Assembly: GCF_004217135.1 (NCBI RefSeq)
Contig: NZ_SHKK01000001.1
Location: 4,216,001-4,280,000, forward strand
Direction of reading: 5' to 3'
Source: Micromonospora violae
Lineage (GTDB): Bacteria > Actinomycetota > Actinomycetes > Mycobacteriales > Micromonosporaceae
Length of the DNA: 64,000 nucleotides
The translations under genes were made by a program, and so were the position numbers. Numbering within the stretch: position 1 is the first letter of the stretch; each line of letters opens with the position of its first letter. Below are positions 44,592 to 53,664 of the stretch, in pieces. Under the pieces are notes generated by a model. The model worked only from the letters and a program-made list of their open reading frames with translations. It was not told where the DNA came from and searched no databases.

Positions 44592-44701
44592 CGTTCTCCT
44601 TCGATCAAGCGTGCGATCCTCCAAGCGTCTCATACCCGGCGGCACCCCGATCGTCCAGTTCTGCTCGGTTAGAGGCATAAACCTGGGCATAACGGATGCA
44701 T

Positions 44702-45298
44702 TCAGCGTTGATAGAGGCTCCGCTTGGCGATGTACTGCACCACACCGTCCGGCACCAGATACCAGACCGGCTCCCCTCGGGCGACCCGGGCGCGACAGTC
44801 GGTCGACGAGATGGACATCGCGGGCACCTGGATCAGGCTGACGGTGTCCGCCGGAAGGTGCTTGTCAGTCAGCGGGAAACCGGGCCGGGTCACGCCGATG
44901 AAGTGGGCCAACTCGAAGATCTCGTCCAGGTCCTTCCACGACAGGATGCGTTGCAGGGCGTCCGCGCCGGTGATGAAGAACAACTGCACCTTCGGGCCGT
45001 ACTCAGCCTGAAGGTCGCGCAGGGTGTCGACCGTGTACGTCGGCCCCGTACGGTCGATGTCGACCCGGCTGACCTGGAAACGAGGGTTGGAGGCGGTGGC
45101 GATCACGGTCATCAGGTACCGGTCCTCGGCCGGGCTGACCGGCTCGTCAGCCTTCTGCCACGGCTGCCCGGTGGGGACGAAGACCACCTCGTCCAGACCG
45201 AACCGGTCCGCCACCTCGCTGGCCGCGACGAGGTGCCCGTGGTGGATCGGGTCGAAGGTGCCACCCATGATCCCGATCCGCCGGATATCTTCCTCCAC
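44702..45298 (-). CDS. nadD: nicotinate-nucleotide adenylyltransferase
   Basis: 198 residues. Adenylates nicotinate mononucleotide in NAD synthesis. Nucleotidyltransferase motif [15 protein letters not shown] near the N-terminus and ISSTDCRAR (ISSTxIR type) near the C-terminus. GTG 45298 ([12 protein letters not shown]) is taken as start; the frame to 45481 runs through the family A repeat and is unlikely. Confidence 0.94.
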   Translation of the reverse strand: MEEDIRRIGIMGGTFDPIHHGHLVAASEVADRFGLDEVVFVPTGQPWQKADEPVSPAEDRYLMTVIATASNPRFQVSRVDIDRTGPTYTVDTLRDLQAEYGPKVQLFFITGADALQRILSWKDLDEIFELAHFIGVTRPGFPLTDKHLPADTVSLIQVPAMSISSTDCRARVARGEPVWYLVPDGVVQYIAKRSLYQR

Positions 45299-45401
45299 CC
45301 CGTGATCGTAGGCCGAGCGTCCTGGCCGACCGCCGTGGCCCGGCACCGCCGTCCTGCCCGGCCCGACGCGGTCGTCGAGTCGACCTCTTGCGGCGGGCCG
45401 G

Positions 45402-45482
45402 GGTGATCGACTCGGCTTCCTGAAAACCGGCCCATCCCGGAGACCAGGACACCCCGATTTCCTGAAACCCGAGTCGATCACC
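45402..45482. repeat. long intergenic inverted repeat, family A copy 3
   Basis: Outer arms GGTGATCGACTCGG are perfect; the inner arms (CTTCCTGAAAACCGG against its near complement) diverge slightly. It lies between divergent nadD and the PadR gene, where a terminator is not expected. Confidence 0.8.
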
Positions 45483-45605
45483 GGGCCCGACGCGCACGGC
45501 GCGGCACGTCACGCGGGCGGCAGAGGAGGCGATAGGGGTCGCGATACCCTCGCCCGTCGGCGTATATTCGTCGACGAGTAACCGTCAACGAGCGGAGGGG
45601 GCATC

Positions 45606-46298
45606 GTGCCGAAGCGGCGCAAGGTCGGCAACCTGTTGGCGCTGGCTGTGTTGTCCGCACTGGTCCAACGGCCGATGCACCCGTACGAGATCGCCACCGC
45701 ACTGCATGCCTGGGGCAAGGACCAGGACATGGAGTTCAAGTGGGGGTCCTTCTACACAGTTATCGGCAACCTGGACAAACACCACCTGATCGAGGCGGTG
45801 CAGAGCATGCGCGAGGGCCGACGGCCGGAACGCACCGTCTACCGGATCACCGACGCGGGGCGGGCGGAGCTGGTCGACTGGGCTCGCGAGCTGGTCTCCA
45901 CGCCGATGGCGGAGCACCCCCGTTTCCGGGCCGGGTTGTCGGTGCTCGCCGCACTGCACCCGGACGAGGCCACCGATCTGTTGCGGCAACGGCTCGACCT
46001 GCTGGAGGGCGCGATCCGCCGGGACCGCGAAACCCTCGACGCGCACCTGCGGGAGATTCCGCGACTGTTCCTGGTGGAGTCGGAGTACGACCTCGCCATC
46101 CGGGACGCGGAGGCGGCCTGGCTACGGGCGCTGCTCGCGGAGCTGACGTCGGGGAGCTACCCCGGCTTGGACACCTGGCGGGCGTTCCACGAGACCGGCG
46201 AGATGCCGGCCGAGTTGACCGAGTTGGCCGCGAGAACCAGCACCCCGAAGGCCGGCGCCGACACCACAAGCGACCGGAGGGCTGACACCACCGGCTGA
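45606..46298 (+). CDS. PadR family transcriptional regulator
   Basis: 230 residues. N-terminal winged helix (NLLALAVLSALVQRPMHPYEIATAL, then FKWGSFYTVIGNLDKHHLIEAV and the ERTVYRITDAG wing) and a C-terminal helical dimerisation region. GTG 45606 has GGAGGGGG upstream. A short palindrome TCGTCGACGA (45568-45577) precedes it. It probably controls the flavin monooxygenase gene 187 bases downstream and itself. Confidence 0.9.
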   Translation: MPKRRKVGNLLALAVLSALVQRPMHPYEIATALHAWGKDQDMEFKWGSFYTVIGNLDKHHLIEAVQSMREGRRPERTVYRITDAGRAELVDWARELVSTPMAEHPRFRAGLSVLAALHPDEATDLLRQRLDLLEGAIRRDRETLDAHLREIPRLFLVESEYDLAIRDAEAAWLRALLAELTSGSYPGLDTWRAFHETGEMPAELTELAARTSTPKAGADTTSDRRADTTG

Positions 46299-46304
46299 AG
46301 AGCG

Positions 46305-46338
46305 GCCCCGGCGAGGTGCGCCAACACCTCACCGGGGC
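46305..46338 (+). terminator. hairpin terminator after PadR gene
   Basis: 14-base arms GCCCCGGCGAGGTG/CACCTCACCGGGGC with one mismatch and a 6-base loop, 6 bases after the stop. Confidence 0.75.
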
Positions 46339-46410
46339 CTTGACCCCGAACCGACGCCTGGGAAGGCACCCGGCCCGAAGCGGCAAGCACGAGGATAACC
46401 GGGCTTCCTC

Positions 46411-46470
46411 CCAGGTCCGCGCGACCGCGCACCGACCACACCAGGTCCGCGCCGCCGCGCACCGACCACA
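46411..46470. repeat. 30-base tandem direct repeat before monooxygenase gene
   Basis: Two copies (46411-46440, 46441-46470; CCAGGTCCGCGC...ACCGACCACA) with two mismatches, ending 14 bases before the start codon. Confidence 0.8.
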
Positions 46471-46484
46471 CCCAGGGAGAGAGC

Positions 46485-47690
46485 ATGACCACGGTACGAA
46501 CCGCGATCGTCATCGGCGGTGGCATCGCCGGGCCGGTGACAGCGCTCGCGCTGCGCCGCGCCGGCATCACCGCAACCGTCTACGAGGCGTACCCCAGCAC
46601 GGCCAACGGCATCGGCGGCACCCTCGCCCTCGCGCCCAACGGTGTGGCGGCTCTGCGTACGGTCGGCGTCCACCAGGCGGTGACGGCGATCGCGACACCG
46701 ATCGACCGCAACGCCCTGGCCGTCGGCCGCCGCCGCATCGACCTGCCCACGCTGACCGGGGTGCCGCCGCTGCACGTGGTGCACCGGGCCGCGCTGCACC
46801 GGGTGCTGCACGACCAGGCATCCGCTGTGGGAGTGCCGTACGTGTACGGCAAGCGGCTGGTCGACGTCGAGGAGACCGGCGACGGCGTGCTGGCACGTTT
46901 CGAGGACGGGAGCACCGCGACCGCTGACATCCTCGTCGGCGCGGACGGGATCCGCTCCACGGTGCGGGGTCTCATCGACCCGGCCGCGCCCGGCCCCCGG
47001 TTCACCGGGCTCCTCGGCTTCGAGGCGGTGGCCCGGCACGAGGTGGACGCCGAGCCGGGAACGATGACGTTCGCGTTCGGGCGACGCGGCTACTACCTGT
47101 ACTGGCCGGAGCCCGGTGGCGGCACCCGGTGGGGGGCCAACCTGCCACAGCAGCGGCCGATGAGCCTCGTCGAGGCCCGGGCGGTGCCGGCGGAGCAGTG
47201 GCTGGACACGCTGCGCGCCAGCTACGGCGACGACGACCCGGGTCGGGAGCTGATCCTGACCAGCACCGCCGACGACCTCCAGGTGGTCGGGTCGTTGCAG
47301 ATCATGCCGCCCGTGCCGCACTGGTACCGGGGCCGGATGGTGCTGGTCGGCGATGCGGCGCACGCGCCGTCGAACAGTTCGGGGCAGGGCGCGTCACTGG
47401 CGATCGAGAGCGCGGTGCAGCTCGCCCGGTGTCTGCGCGACCTGCCGGACGTCCAGACGGCGTTCGCCGCGTACGTGCGGTTACGTCGTACCCGGGTGGA
47501 GAAGGTGGCGGCCCGCGCGGCCCGGATCAACCACGCCAAGGCGCCCGGTGCGGTCGCGCGGACGCTGATGCCGTTGCTGATGCCGCTGATGGTGCGCACG
47601 GTGCTGGACCCGGAGAAGACCGTCGCGCACGAGCAGCGCTACGTCATCGACTGGGACGAGCCGGTCACGGCGGAACCCGCCCTGCGCTGA
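46485..47690 (+). CDS. FAD-dependent monooxygenase
   Basis: 401 residues of the PHBH-type flavoprotein hydroxylase family. GGGIAGP (residues 11-17) for the ADP part of FAD, the DILVGADGIRS motif and MVLVGDAAHAPSNSSGQGASLAIESA. It would hydroxylate an aromatic or polyketide-like compound with NAD(P)H. Start ATG 46485 with AGGGAGAG upstream. Pairing with PadR suggests induction by its substrate or a related phenolic. Confidence 0.88.
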   Translation: MTTVRTAIVIGGGIAGPVTALALRRAGITATVYEAYPSTANGIGGTLALAPNGVAALRTVGVHQAVTAIATPIDRNALAVGRRRIDLPTLTGVPPLHVVHRAALHRVLHDQASAVGVPYVYGKRLVDVEETGDGVLARFEDGSTATADILVGADGIRSTVRGLIDPAAPGPRFTGLLGFEAVARHEVDAEPGTMTFAFGRRGYYLYWPEPGGGTRWGANLPQQRPMSLVEARAVPAEQWLDTLRASYGDDDPGRELILTSTADDLQVVGSLQIMPPVPHWYRGRMVLVGDAAHAPSNSSGQGASLAIESAVQLARCLRDLPDVQTAFAAYVRLRRTRVEKVAARAARINHAKAPGAVARTLMPLLMPLMVRTVLDPEKTVAHEQRYVIDWDEPVTAEPALR

Positions 47691-47696
47691 GCTGTG

Positions 47697-47728
47697 GTCG
47701 CGGGGTGGCCGGTCAGCCACCCCGCGAC
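47697..47728. terminator. hairpin terminator between monooxygenase gene and pepN
   Basis: GTCGCGGGGTGGC and its exact complement, 6-base loop, between convergent genes. Confidence 0.8.
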
Positions 47729-47796
47729 GGGTCACCCGCGTGCCGGCCACCCCGCGTCGGTCAACCCGCGCCGGTGGCCGGCGCGTCGGCCGGTGT

Positions 47797-50313
47797 TCAG
47801 ACCGAGGCGGCGGCCACCGCCGTCCGGGCGATCAGCGCGCGACGCAGGTCGTCGTCGGCGTCGGTCACCACCCGACGCAGGCCGGGAGTCAGGTCGTCGC
47901 GGGCCAGCAGCGCCGCGGCCGCCTCCCGGGTGGGTTGCGCCACGGCGTAGCGGGGGAACGCCAGGGCCGCCACCCGGTCAGCCGTCCAGGGGGTACGCCG
48001 CTGCGCGGCGGCCGGCATCTCCGCGAAGTACCGATCGACGTAGGCGGCGGTCAGGTCGGCCTGTTCGGGTTGCCAGAAACCCTCGGCCGCCGCCTCCAGG
48101 AGCCGACTGGACAGCTCGGTGTCCCGCACGATGATGTCCCAGGTCGCCTGCTTCGCCGCCGGGTCGGGCAGGGCCGCCCGGCAGTAGGCGGCTCGTTCCG
48201 CGCCCGTGGAGCTGTTGTCGGCGGCGGCCTCAAGGGCGATCTCTGCCGCACCGGCGGCGCCCAGCACCACCAGCCGGCGCAGCACCGCCCAGCGCAACTC
48301 CGCGTCGACCTGCAGACCGGCCGGCACGTCCCGGCCGGCGAGCCAACCGACGAGCAGATCCGCGTCGGTGGTCGCGGCGATCCAACCCCGTGCGGCGGCG
48401 AGCTGCAACGAACCTCCGGCCGGCGCGCCGTCGAGCAGCCGCCGACACGCCTGCGCGACTCTGGCCAGCGCCGTGGACCGGGTCGGCGGGTCGAGGTAGC
48501 GGTCGACCAGGGACCGGCTGAGCGTCAACACGTCCTCCGCGATGATCACCTCGGTCTCGGCGGGCAGCGCGGCGACCAGCAGGTCGATCAGGCCGGTGAC
48601 CGGCCGCTCCCCGTCGGTCGCCGTGTCCAACGCCTCGCGCCAGAGCACCGCCCTCGCCAGCGGGTCGGTCAGCTTGGGCAGCACCAGTGGGACGGCGTCC
48701 GCCGACACCGGGTCGAGGCGTACCTTCGCGAAGGTGAGGTCACCGTCGTTGAGCAGGAGCAGCTGGGCCGCCGGCTCGCCCGCCAGCGCACCGAGCACGG
48801 TCCGGCCGCCGTCGGCGCTCGGGTCGAGGTCCACCTCGTCGCGCCGCCCGGTGCCGTCCGTCGAGTAGCGACCCACGCCGATCCGGTGCGGGCGCAGCAC
48901 CGGGTGCGACTCGGGCGCGGTCTGCACCACGGCCACCTCGGTGTAGCGCCCGTCGGCGTCCACGGTGACCTCGGCCCGCAGCGTGTTGACCTGCGGGCGG
49001 CGCAACCACAGCTCGGCCCAGTCGGACAGGTCCCGTCCGCTGCTGGTGGAGAGGCTGCCCAGCAGGTCGGCGAGGGTGGCGTTGCCGAAGCGGTGTGCGG
49101 CGAAGTGCGCGTTCAGACCGGCGAGGAATGCCTCGTCGCCGAGCCACGCGACCAGCTGCCGCAGCACGCTGGCCCCCTTGGCGTACGAGATGCCGTCGAA
49201 GTTGAGCAGGCCCTCCTCGGCGTCGGCGACCTCCCGCGGGGCGATCGGGTGGGTGGAGGGCCGCTGGTCGGCGGCGTACCCCCAAGCCTTGCGGCGCATG
49301 GCGAAGGTGGTCCAGGCCTGGTCGAACCGGGTCGCCTCGGCGGAGACGCGGGTGCCGAGGTATTCCGCGAAGGACTCGTTCAACCACAGGTCGTCCCACC
49401 AGCGCATGGTGACCAGGTCACCGAACCACATGTGGGCCATCTCGTGGGCGATGGTGCCGGCCCGCTGCTCGCGCTGCGTGTCGGTGACCGCCGACCGGAA
49501 CACGAAGTCGTCACGGAAGGTGACCAGGCCCGGGTTCTCCATCGCGCCGGCGTTGAACTCGGGCACGAACGCCTGGTCGTACTTGCCGAACGGGTAGCGC
49601 TCGGTGAAGAGCTGGTGGAACCGGTCCAGGCACTGCCGGGTGATGGTGAAGATCTCTTCGGCGTCGGCGTCCAGGTGCGCGGCGAGCGACCGGCGGCAGT
49701 AGATGCCCAGCGGTATGCCGTCGTGCTCGGCTCGCCGAACGTGGTACGGCCCGGCGATCAGCGAGAAGAAGTACGTGGCCAGGGGCTCGCTCGGGGCGAA
49801 CTCCCAGCGCCCGGGGGCCGGGTTGGCGGCCAGTGCGGCGTTGCCGGCGACGATCCACTGCGGCGGGGCGGTGACCGAGAGGGTGAACGGGGCCTTGAGG
49901 TCGGGTTGGTCGAACGCGGCGAAGATGCGCTGCGCGTTGTCGAGGAACGACTCGGCGTAGAGGTAGGTCTCGCCGTCGGTCGGGTCGACGAAGCGGTGCA
50001 TCCCCTCGCCGGTGTTGGAGTACGCCATCTCGGCCTCGACGACGAGCGTGTTCTCCGCGGCCAGGTCGTCGAGTGGCAGCCGGTTGTCGGTGCGCAGGTC
50101 GGGATCGAGGTCGCGGTCGTTGAGGCGTACGCCGAGCAGTTTGGCGGGCTTGACCTCGACGAAGGTCGCGGCGCCGGCGGTGGCCCGGAAGCGGATCTCG
50201 ACGCGGGAGCGGAACAGGTCGCCGTCACCGGTCAGGTCGAGATCCACTTCATAGGACTCGACAGTAATCGCCGCGCCACGCGCGGTCGCCTCTACACGGG
50301 TCAGGCTTGGCAT
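47797..50313 (-). CDS. pepN: aminopeptidase N (M1 family)
   Basis: 838 residues. Zinc aminopeptidase releasing N-terminal residues. GAMEN at 256-260 and HEMAH at 290-294 with the third ligand Glu313 (HExxH-x18-E). C-terminal ERAP1-like helical domain. ATG 50313 gives the usual actinobacterial N-terminus PSLTRVEATAR; the frame to 50394 overlaps the divergent DUF397 leader. Confidence 0.95.
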   Translation of the reverse strand: MPSLTRVEATARGAAITVESYEVDLDLTGDGDLFRSRVEIRFRATAGAATFVEVKPAKLLGVRLNDRDLDPDLRTDNRLPLDDLAAENTLVVEAEMAYSNTGEGMHRFVDPTDGETYLYAESFLDNAQRIFAAFDQPDLKAPFTLSVTAPPQWIVAGNAALAANPAPGRWEFAPSEPLATYFFSLIAGPYHVRRAEHDGIPLGIYCRRSLAAHLDADAEEIFTITRQCLDRFHQLFTERYPFGKYDQAFVPEFNAGAMENPGLVTFRDDFVFRSAVTDTQREQRAGTIAHEMAHMWFGDLVTMRWWDDLWLNESFAEYLGTRVSAEATRFDQAWTTFAMRRKAWGYAADQRPSTHPIAPREVADAEEGLLNFDGISYAKGASVLRQLVAWLGDEAFLAGLNAHFAAHRFGNATLADLLGSLSTSSGRDLSDWAELWLRRPQVNTLRAEVTVDADGRYTEVAVVQTAPESHPVLRPHRIGVGRYSTDGTGRRDEVDLDPSADGGRTVLGALAGEPAAQLLLLNDGDLTFAKVRLDPVSADAVPLVLPKLTDPLARAVLWREALDTATDGERPVTGLIDLLVAALPAETEVIIAEDVLTLSRSLVDRYLDPPTRSTALARVAQACRRLLDGAPAGGSLQLAAARGWIAATTDADLLVGWLAGRDVPAGLQVDAELRWAVLRRLVVLGAAGAAEIALEAAADNSSTGAERAAYCRAALPDPAAKQATWDIIVRDTELSSRLLEAAAEGFWQPEQADLTAAYVDRYFAEMPAAAQRRTPWTADRVAALAFPRYAVAQPTREAAAALLARDDLTPGLRRVVTDADDDLRRALIARTAVAAASV

Positions 50314-50382
50314 CCGCTTATCCTGCCCGATGGGGATCGGCACTCGGTCACCATATGACCCTCGGCACTGGAGGAAAGAACC

Positions 50383-50601
50383 ATGGCGCAGCACCCCAAG
50401 GGCGACTTCGACCTCTCTCGGGCGGTCTGGCAGCGGGCCGAGGGGGACACCTCCGACAGCGCCGTCGAGGTCGCCTTCGTCGACGACCTGATCGGGATGC
50501 GCAACTCGGCCGAGCCGGAAGGGCCGGTGCTGGTCTTCACCCAGGCCGAGTGGGACGCGTTCGTGGCCGGCGCGCAGGACGGCGAGTTCGACCTGGACTG
50601 A
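50383..50601 (+). CDS. DUF397 family protein
   Basis: 72 residues, acidic, with the DUF397 pattern (FDLSRAVWQRAEG, VEVAFVDDLIGMRNS, VLVFTQAEWDAFVAGAQDGEF). Members usually sit beside a helix-turn-helix regulator as small partners in development or antibiotic control; here none is adjacent. GGAGGAAAG before ATG 50383. Confidence 0.88.
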   Translation: MAQHPKGDFDLSRAVWQRAEGDTSDSAVEVAFVDDLIGMRNSAEPEGPVLVFTQAEWDAFVAGAQDGEFDLD

Positions 50602-50631
50602 TCGCGCCCGCCGACCCGTCGGCGCTGGATC

Positions 50632-50668
50632 GCCGTGCCGGTGCTCACGGTCGGGACACCGGCACGGC
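50632..50668. terminator. hairpin terminator after DUF397 gene
   Basis: GCCGTGCCGGTG/CACCGGCACGGC, perfect 12-base arms, 13-base loop, between convergent genes. Confidence 0.8.
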
Positions 50669-50721
50669 CATCCGGACGGGCCGGCCGGAGCACTCCCGGA
50701 TCGACCACCCGGGGCTGGCGG

Positions 50722-51111
50722 TCAGCCATCGCCGTCGCCCCAGCCAAGGCCACCGGGGCCAGGGGCGTGGTGAAAGCCCGGGTGGTCGGCCACGTCGACG
50801 CAGCGCTCCCCATCCGGGCCGACCGCGCCGCAGAACAGCCGCTCGGCCCGCTGCCAGGCGTCCGCCGGTGACAGGGCCGCCGCCCCGAGCGCCACCTCCG
50901 AACGGAGCAGGCTCAGCGCCTCCGCGTACGCCACGGCCAGCTCGCGCGCCTCGACCGGGCCGGGCGCGGTGAAGCCCAGGTGCACGGTGAAGAACCGGTG
51001 CGGACGGGTGGGCCGCCGCGGCGGCCCGATCAGTGAGCCCCCGTCGCGGCCTCCACCCAGTGCCCCGACCGCTCGCCGCTGCCGCCAGTGCGGCGCTCTG
51101 TTGTCGCGCAT
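50722..51111 (-). CDS. hypothetical protein
   Basis: 129 residues from ATG 51111 (GGAGGGCGG upstream). A basic N-terminal third is followed by a helical central part (ARELAVAYAEALSLLRSEVALGAA, ADAWQRAERLF) and a Cys-containing tail GAVGPDGERCVDVADHPGFH. Family not recognised. Diverges from the P450 gene. Confidence 0.65.
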   Translation of the reverse strand: MRDNRAPHWRQRRAVGALGGGRDGGSLIGPPRRPTRPHRFFTVHLGFTAPGPVEARELAVAYAEALSLLRSEVALGAAALSPADAWQRAERLFCGAVGPDGERCVDVADHPGFHHAPGPGGLGWGDGDG

Positions 51112-51257
51112 CCGCCCTCCCCGTGCTCGTCCCACCAGCAGCAAACCAGGTTCCGCCGCCCCTGGGAGGGGCCAGCCGGCGGGGGATTCAGCGGCGTCGA
51201 CGGGGGTAAGCGCGGTGGTCGACGGTGACCAGCCGCACCCGCGCGTGAGGAGATTCG

Positions 51258-52505
51258 ATGGCGAGCATGCCGGCGGACCGCAGCCCGGACAGCACGCTCG
51301 CGCTGCTCCGCGCCGGCTACCGGTTCATCGGCGAGCGGTGTGAGCGGTACGGCAGCGACGTCTTCCGGACCCGGATCCTGCTCGCCCCGACCATCTGCCT
51401 GCGCGGCCGGCCGGCGGCGGAGCTGTTCTACGACACCGACCGCTTCCAACGGGCCACCGCGATGCCGCTGCGGGTGCAGCGGACCCTGACCGGTCGGGGC
51501 GGGGTGCAGGGGCTGGACGGGCGGGAGCACTCCGACCGCAAGGCCATGTTCATGTCGATCATGACGCCGGCCGCGATCCGGCGGCTCGGTCAGCTCTTCG
51601 ACGACGAGTGGCAGAGCCGGATCACCGCCTGGGAGGGCGCCGGCCCGGTGTCGCTCTACGACGAGCTGGGGCGGTCGCTGACCCGGGTGGTCTGCGCGTG
51701 GGCCGGGGTGCCGCTGCCCGCGTCGCAGGTCGAGCGACGCGCCGTCGAACTGCACGCCATGATCGAGGCACCGGCGGTGATCGGCCGTCGGCACTGGCGG
51801 GGCCGGCTGGCCCGGTACCGCGCCGAACGCTGGCTCGCCGACCTCGTCGAACGGACCCGGGTCGGTTTCGCTCCAGCGCCGGACGGCAGCGCCCTGGCCG
51901 TGATCGCCGAACACCGCGACCGGCGCGGCGACCTCCTCCCCCGGCGGATCGCGGCGGTGGAGTTGCTCAACGTGTTGCGCCCGGTGGTCGCCGTCGACCA
52001 GTACATCGCCTTCGCCGCGCTCGCTCTGCACGACCACCCGGCCTGGCGGGAACGGGTCCGCGCGGACGACGAGGCCACCGAGCACTTCGTCCAGGAGGTA
52101 CGCCGCTACTACCCGTTCTTTCCGATCGCGGCGGCCCGGGTCCGCCGGGCCTTCGACTGGCAGGGCCACCACTTTCCGAAGGGGTGGCGGGTGCTGCTCG
52201 ACCTCTACGGCACCAACCACCACCCGACGCTGTGGCCGCAACCGGAGCTGTTTCGCCCGGAGCGGTTCGCCGACCGCCAGGTGGACCCCTTCGAGCTGGT
52301 CCCGCAGGGCGGCGGCGAGCACTGGGCCGGGCACCGCTGCGCCGGCGAGTGGATCACCATCGACCTGATGAAGCGGGCGGTCACCAATCTGACCACCACC
52401 ATGCGCTACGACGTGCCGGTCCAGAACCTGGCCCTGGACCTGCACCGGATGCCCGCGCTGCCGCCCCTGCGTCTGACCCTCACCAACGTCCGCCGCACCG
52501 CCTGA
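51258..52505 (+). CDS. CYP152-like cytochrome P450 (fatty acid peroxygenase type)
   Basis: 415 residues. The sequence follows P450 BS-beta closely from DSTLALLRAGYRFI to RPERFADR. Heme ligand Cys361 in GHRCAGE; Arg241-Pro242 (NVLRPVVA) match the carboxylate-binding Arg-Pro pair, and Gln84 in VQGLDG matches the BS-beta Gln rather than the His of the OleT decarboxylase. It should use H2O2 to alpha/beta-hydroxylate fatty acids without a reductase. ATG 51258; GT2 gene follows after 22 bases. Confidence 0.9.
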   Translation: MASMPADRSPDSTLALLRAGYRFIGERCERYGSDVFRTRILLAPTICLRGRPAAELFYDTDRFQRATAMPLRVQRTLTGRGGVQGLDGREHSDRKAMFMSIMTPAAIRRLGQLFDDEWQSRITAWEGAGPVSLYDELGRSLTRVVCAWAGVPLPASQVERRAVELHAMIEAPAVIGRRHWRGRLARYRAERWLADLVERTRVGFAPAPDGSALAVIAEHRDRRGDLLPRRIAAVELLNVLRPVVAVDQYIAFAALALHDHPAWRERVRADDEATEHFVQEVRRYYPFFPIAAARVRRAFDWQGHHFPKGWRVLLDLYGTNHHPTLWPQPELFRPERFADRQVDPFELVPQGGGEHWAGHRCAGEWITIDLMKRAVTNLTTTMRYDVPVQNLALDLHRMPALPPLRLTLTNVRRTA

Positions 52506-52527
52506 CCCGTCCCGCCACGGAGTTGTC

Positions 52528-53598
52528 ATGTCCTCTCTCCGCCCTACCGGCGACGTCCGGCGCGCCACCCGCTGGCCGGACGCCGAAGACGAGGGCGCCG
52601 GCACGTCGCCGATCCGCCTACCGATGACGTACGTGCTGCCACTGCGGTGGCACTCCGACGCCGGCCTGGTCGAGCTGACCGACTACCTGCGTGGGCTTGC
52701 TGACCGGGTCGAGGTGCTCGTGGTCGACGGCTCGCCTACGGACCTCTTCGCACGGCACGCGCAGACGTGGCGCGGGTTGGCGCGGCACCTCCCCCCGGAC
52801 CCGGGTGAGCCCGGGCTCAACGGCAAGGTGCGTGGGGTACACACCGGCGTCCGCGCGGCCGGCCACGAGCAGGTGGTGATCGCCGACGACGACGTCCGGT
52901 ACGACGAGGCCGCACTGATCGCGGTACACCGCCTGCTGGGCCGGGCCGACCTGGTACGACCGCAGAACTACTTCGACCCGTTGCCCTGGCACGCCTGGTG
53001 GGACACCGGTCGCACGCTGCTCAACCGGGCGTTCGGGGCGGACTACCCGGGCACCCTCGCCGTCCGGCGCAGCACCTTCCTCGCCATGGGCGGGTACGAC
53101 CCGGACGTGCTCTTCGAGAACCTGGAGCTGATCCGCACCGTACGCCGACACCACGGCACCGAGGCCGCCCCGGCCTGGCTGTACGTCCGCCGGCTACCTC
53201 CGGAGGCCGCGCACTTCCGCGGTCAAAGGGTCCGTCAGGCGTACGACGACCTGGCTCAGCCGGCGCGCCTGGTGACCGCACTCGCGGTGCTGCCGGGGCT
53301 GGCGGCGGCGGTCGCGTCGCGCCGGCCCGGGCTGCTGCTCGGCGCGGCGGCCGGGGTCGTCGTCCTGGCCGAGGCGGGTCGCCGCCGCGCACACGGAGGT
53401 CGCGTGTTCCCACCGAGCACGGCCCTGGCCGCCCCGCTCTGGCTGCTGGAACGGGGCATCTGCAGCTGGCTGGCGGTCGGCCGACGGTTCCTGCTGGGCG
53501 GCGTCCGCTACAACGGCACCCGAATCCGTCACGCGGCGACCCCTGCCCCGCAGACCCGCGCGATCCTGCGCACCATCGCGGGGATGGGCCAGGGATAG
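52528..53598 (+). CDS. GT2 family glycosyltransferase with membrane tail
   Basis: 356 residues. GT-A fold: TYVLPLRW opening strand, VDGS, the DxD-type ADDDVRYD (Asp120-122), and the acceptor part RRSTFLAMGGYDPDVLFENLEL. C-terminal hydrophobic segments (about 245-285) place it at the membrane. It follows the P450 gene closely in one transcript, so a hydroxylated lipid could be its acceptor; this is inference. Start ATG 52528 with GGAG. Confidence 0.83.
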   Translation: MSSLRPTGDVRRATRWPDAEDEGAGTSPIRLPMTYVLPLRWHSDAGLVELTDYLRGLADRVEVLVVDGSPTDLFARHAQTWRGLARHLPPDPGEPGLNGKVRGVHTGVRAAGHEQVVIADDDVRYDEAALIAVHRLLGRADLVRPQNYFDPLPWHAWWDTGRTLLNRAFGADYPGTLAVRRSTFLAMGGYDPDVLFENLELIRTVRRHHGTEAAPAWLYVRRLPPEAAHFRGQRVRQAYDDLAQPARLVTALAVLPGLAAAVASRRPGLLLGAAAGVVVLAEAGRRRAHGGRVFPPSTALAAPLWLLERGICSWLAVGRRFLLGGVRYNGTRIRHAATPAPQTRAILRTIAGMGQG

Positions 53599-53599
53599 G

Positions 53600-53648
53600 A
53601 GCGCGACAGCTCGCGGGCACCGGGGTGGTGGCCGCGAGCTGTCGCGCT
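53600..53648. terminator. 17-base-pair hairpin terminator after GT2 gene
   Basis: AGCGCGACAGCTCGCGG and its exact complement over a 15-base loop, starting one base after the stop, between convergent genes. Confidence 0.85.
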
Positions 53649-53664
53649 GCTGTGCGGGGTGGGG

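Noticed and set aside
47740..50358. 872-residue open frame on the plus strand
   Set aside because: Antisense of pepN, which has GAMEN and HExxH motifs; the plus frame is composed of antisense-type low-complexity residues.
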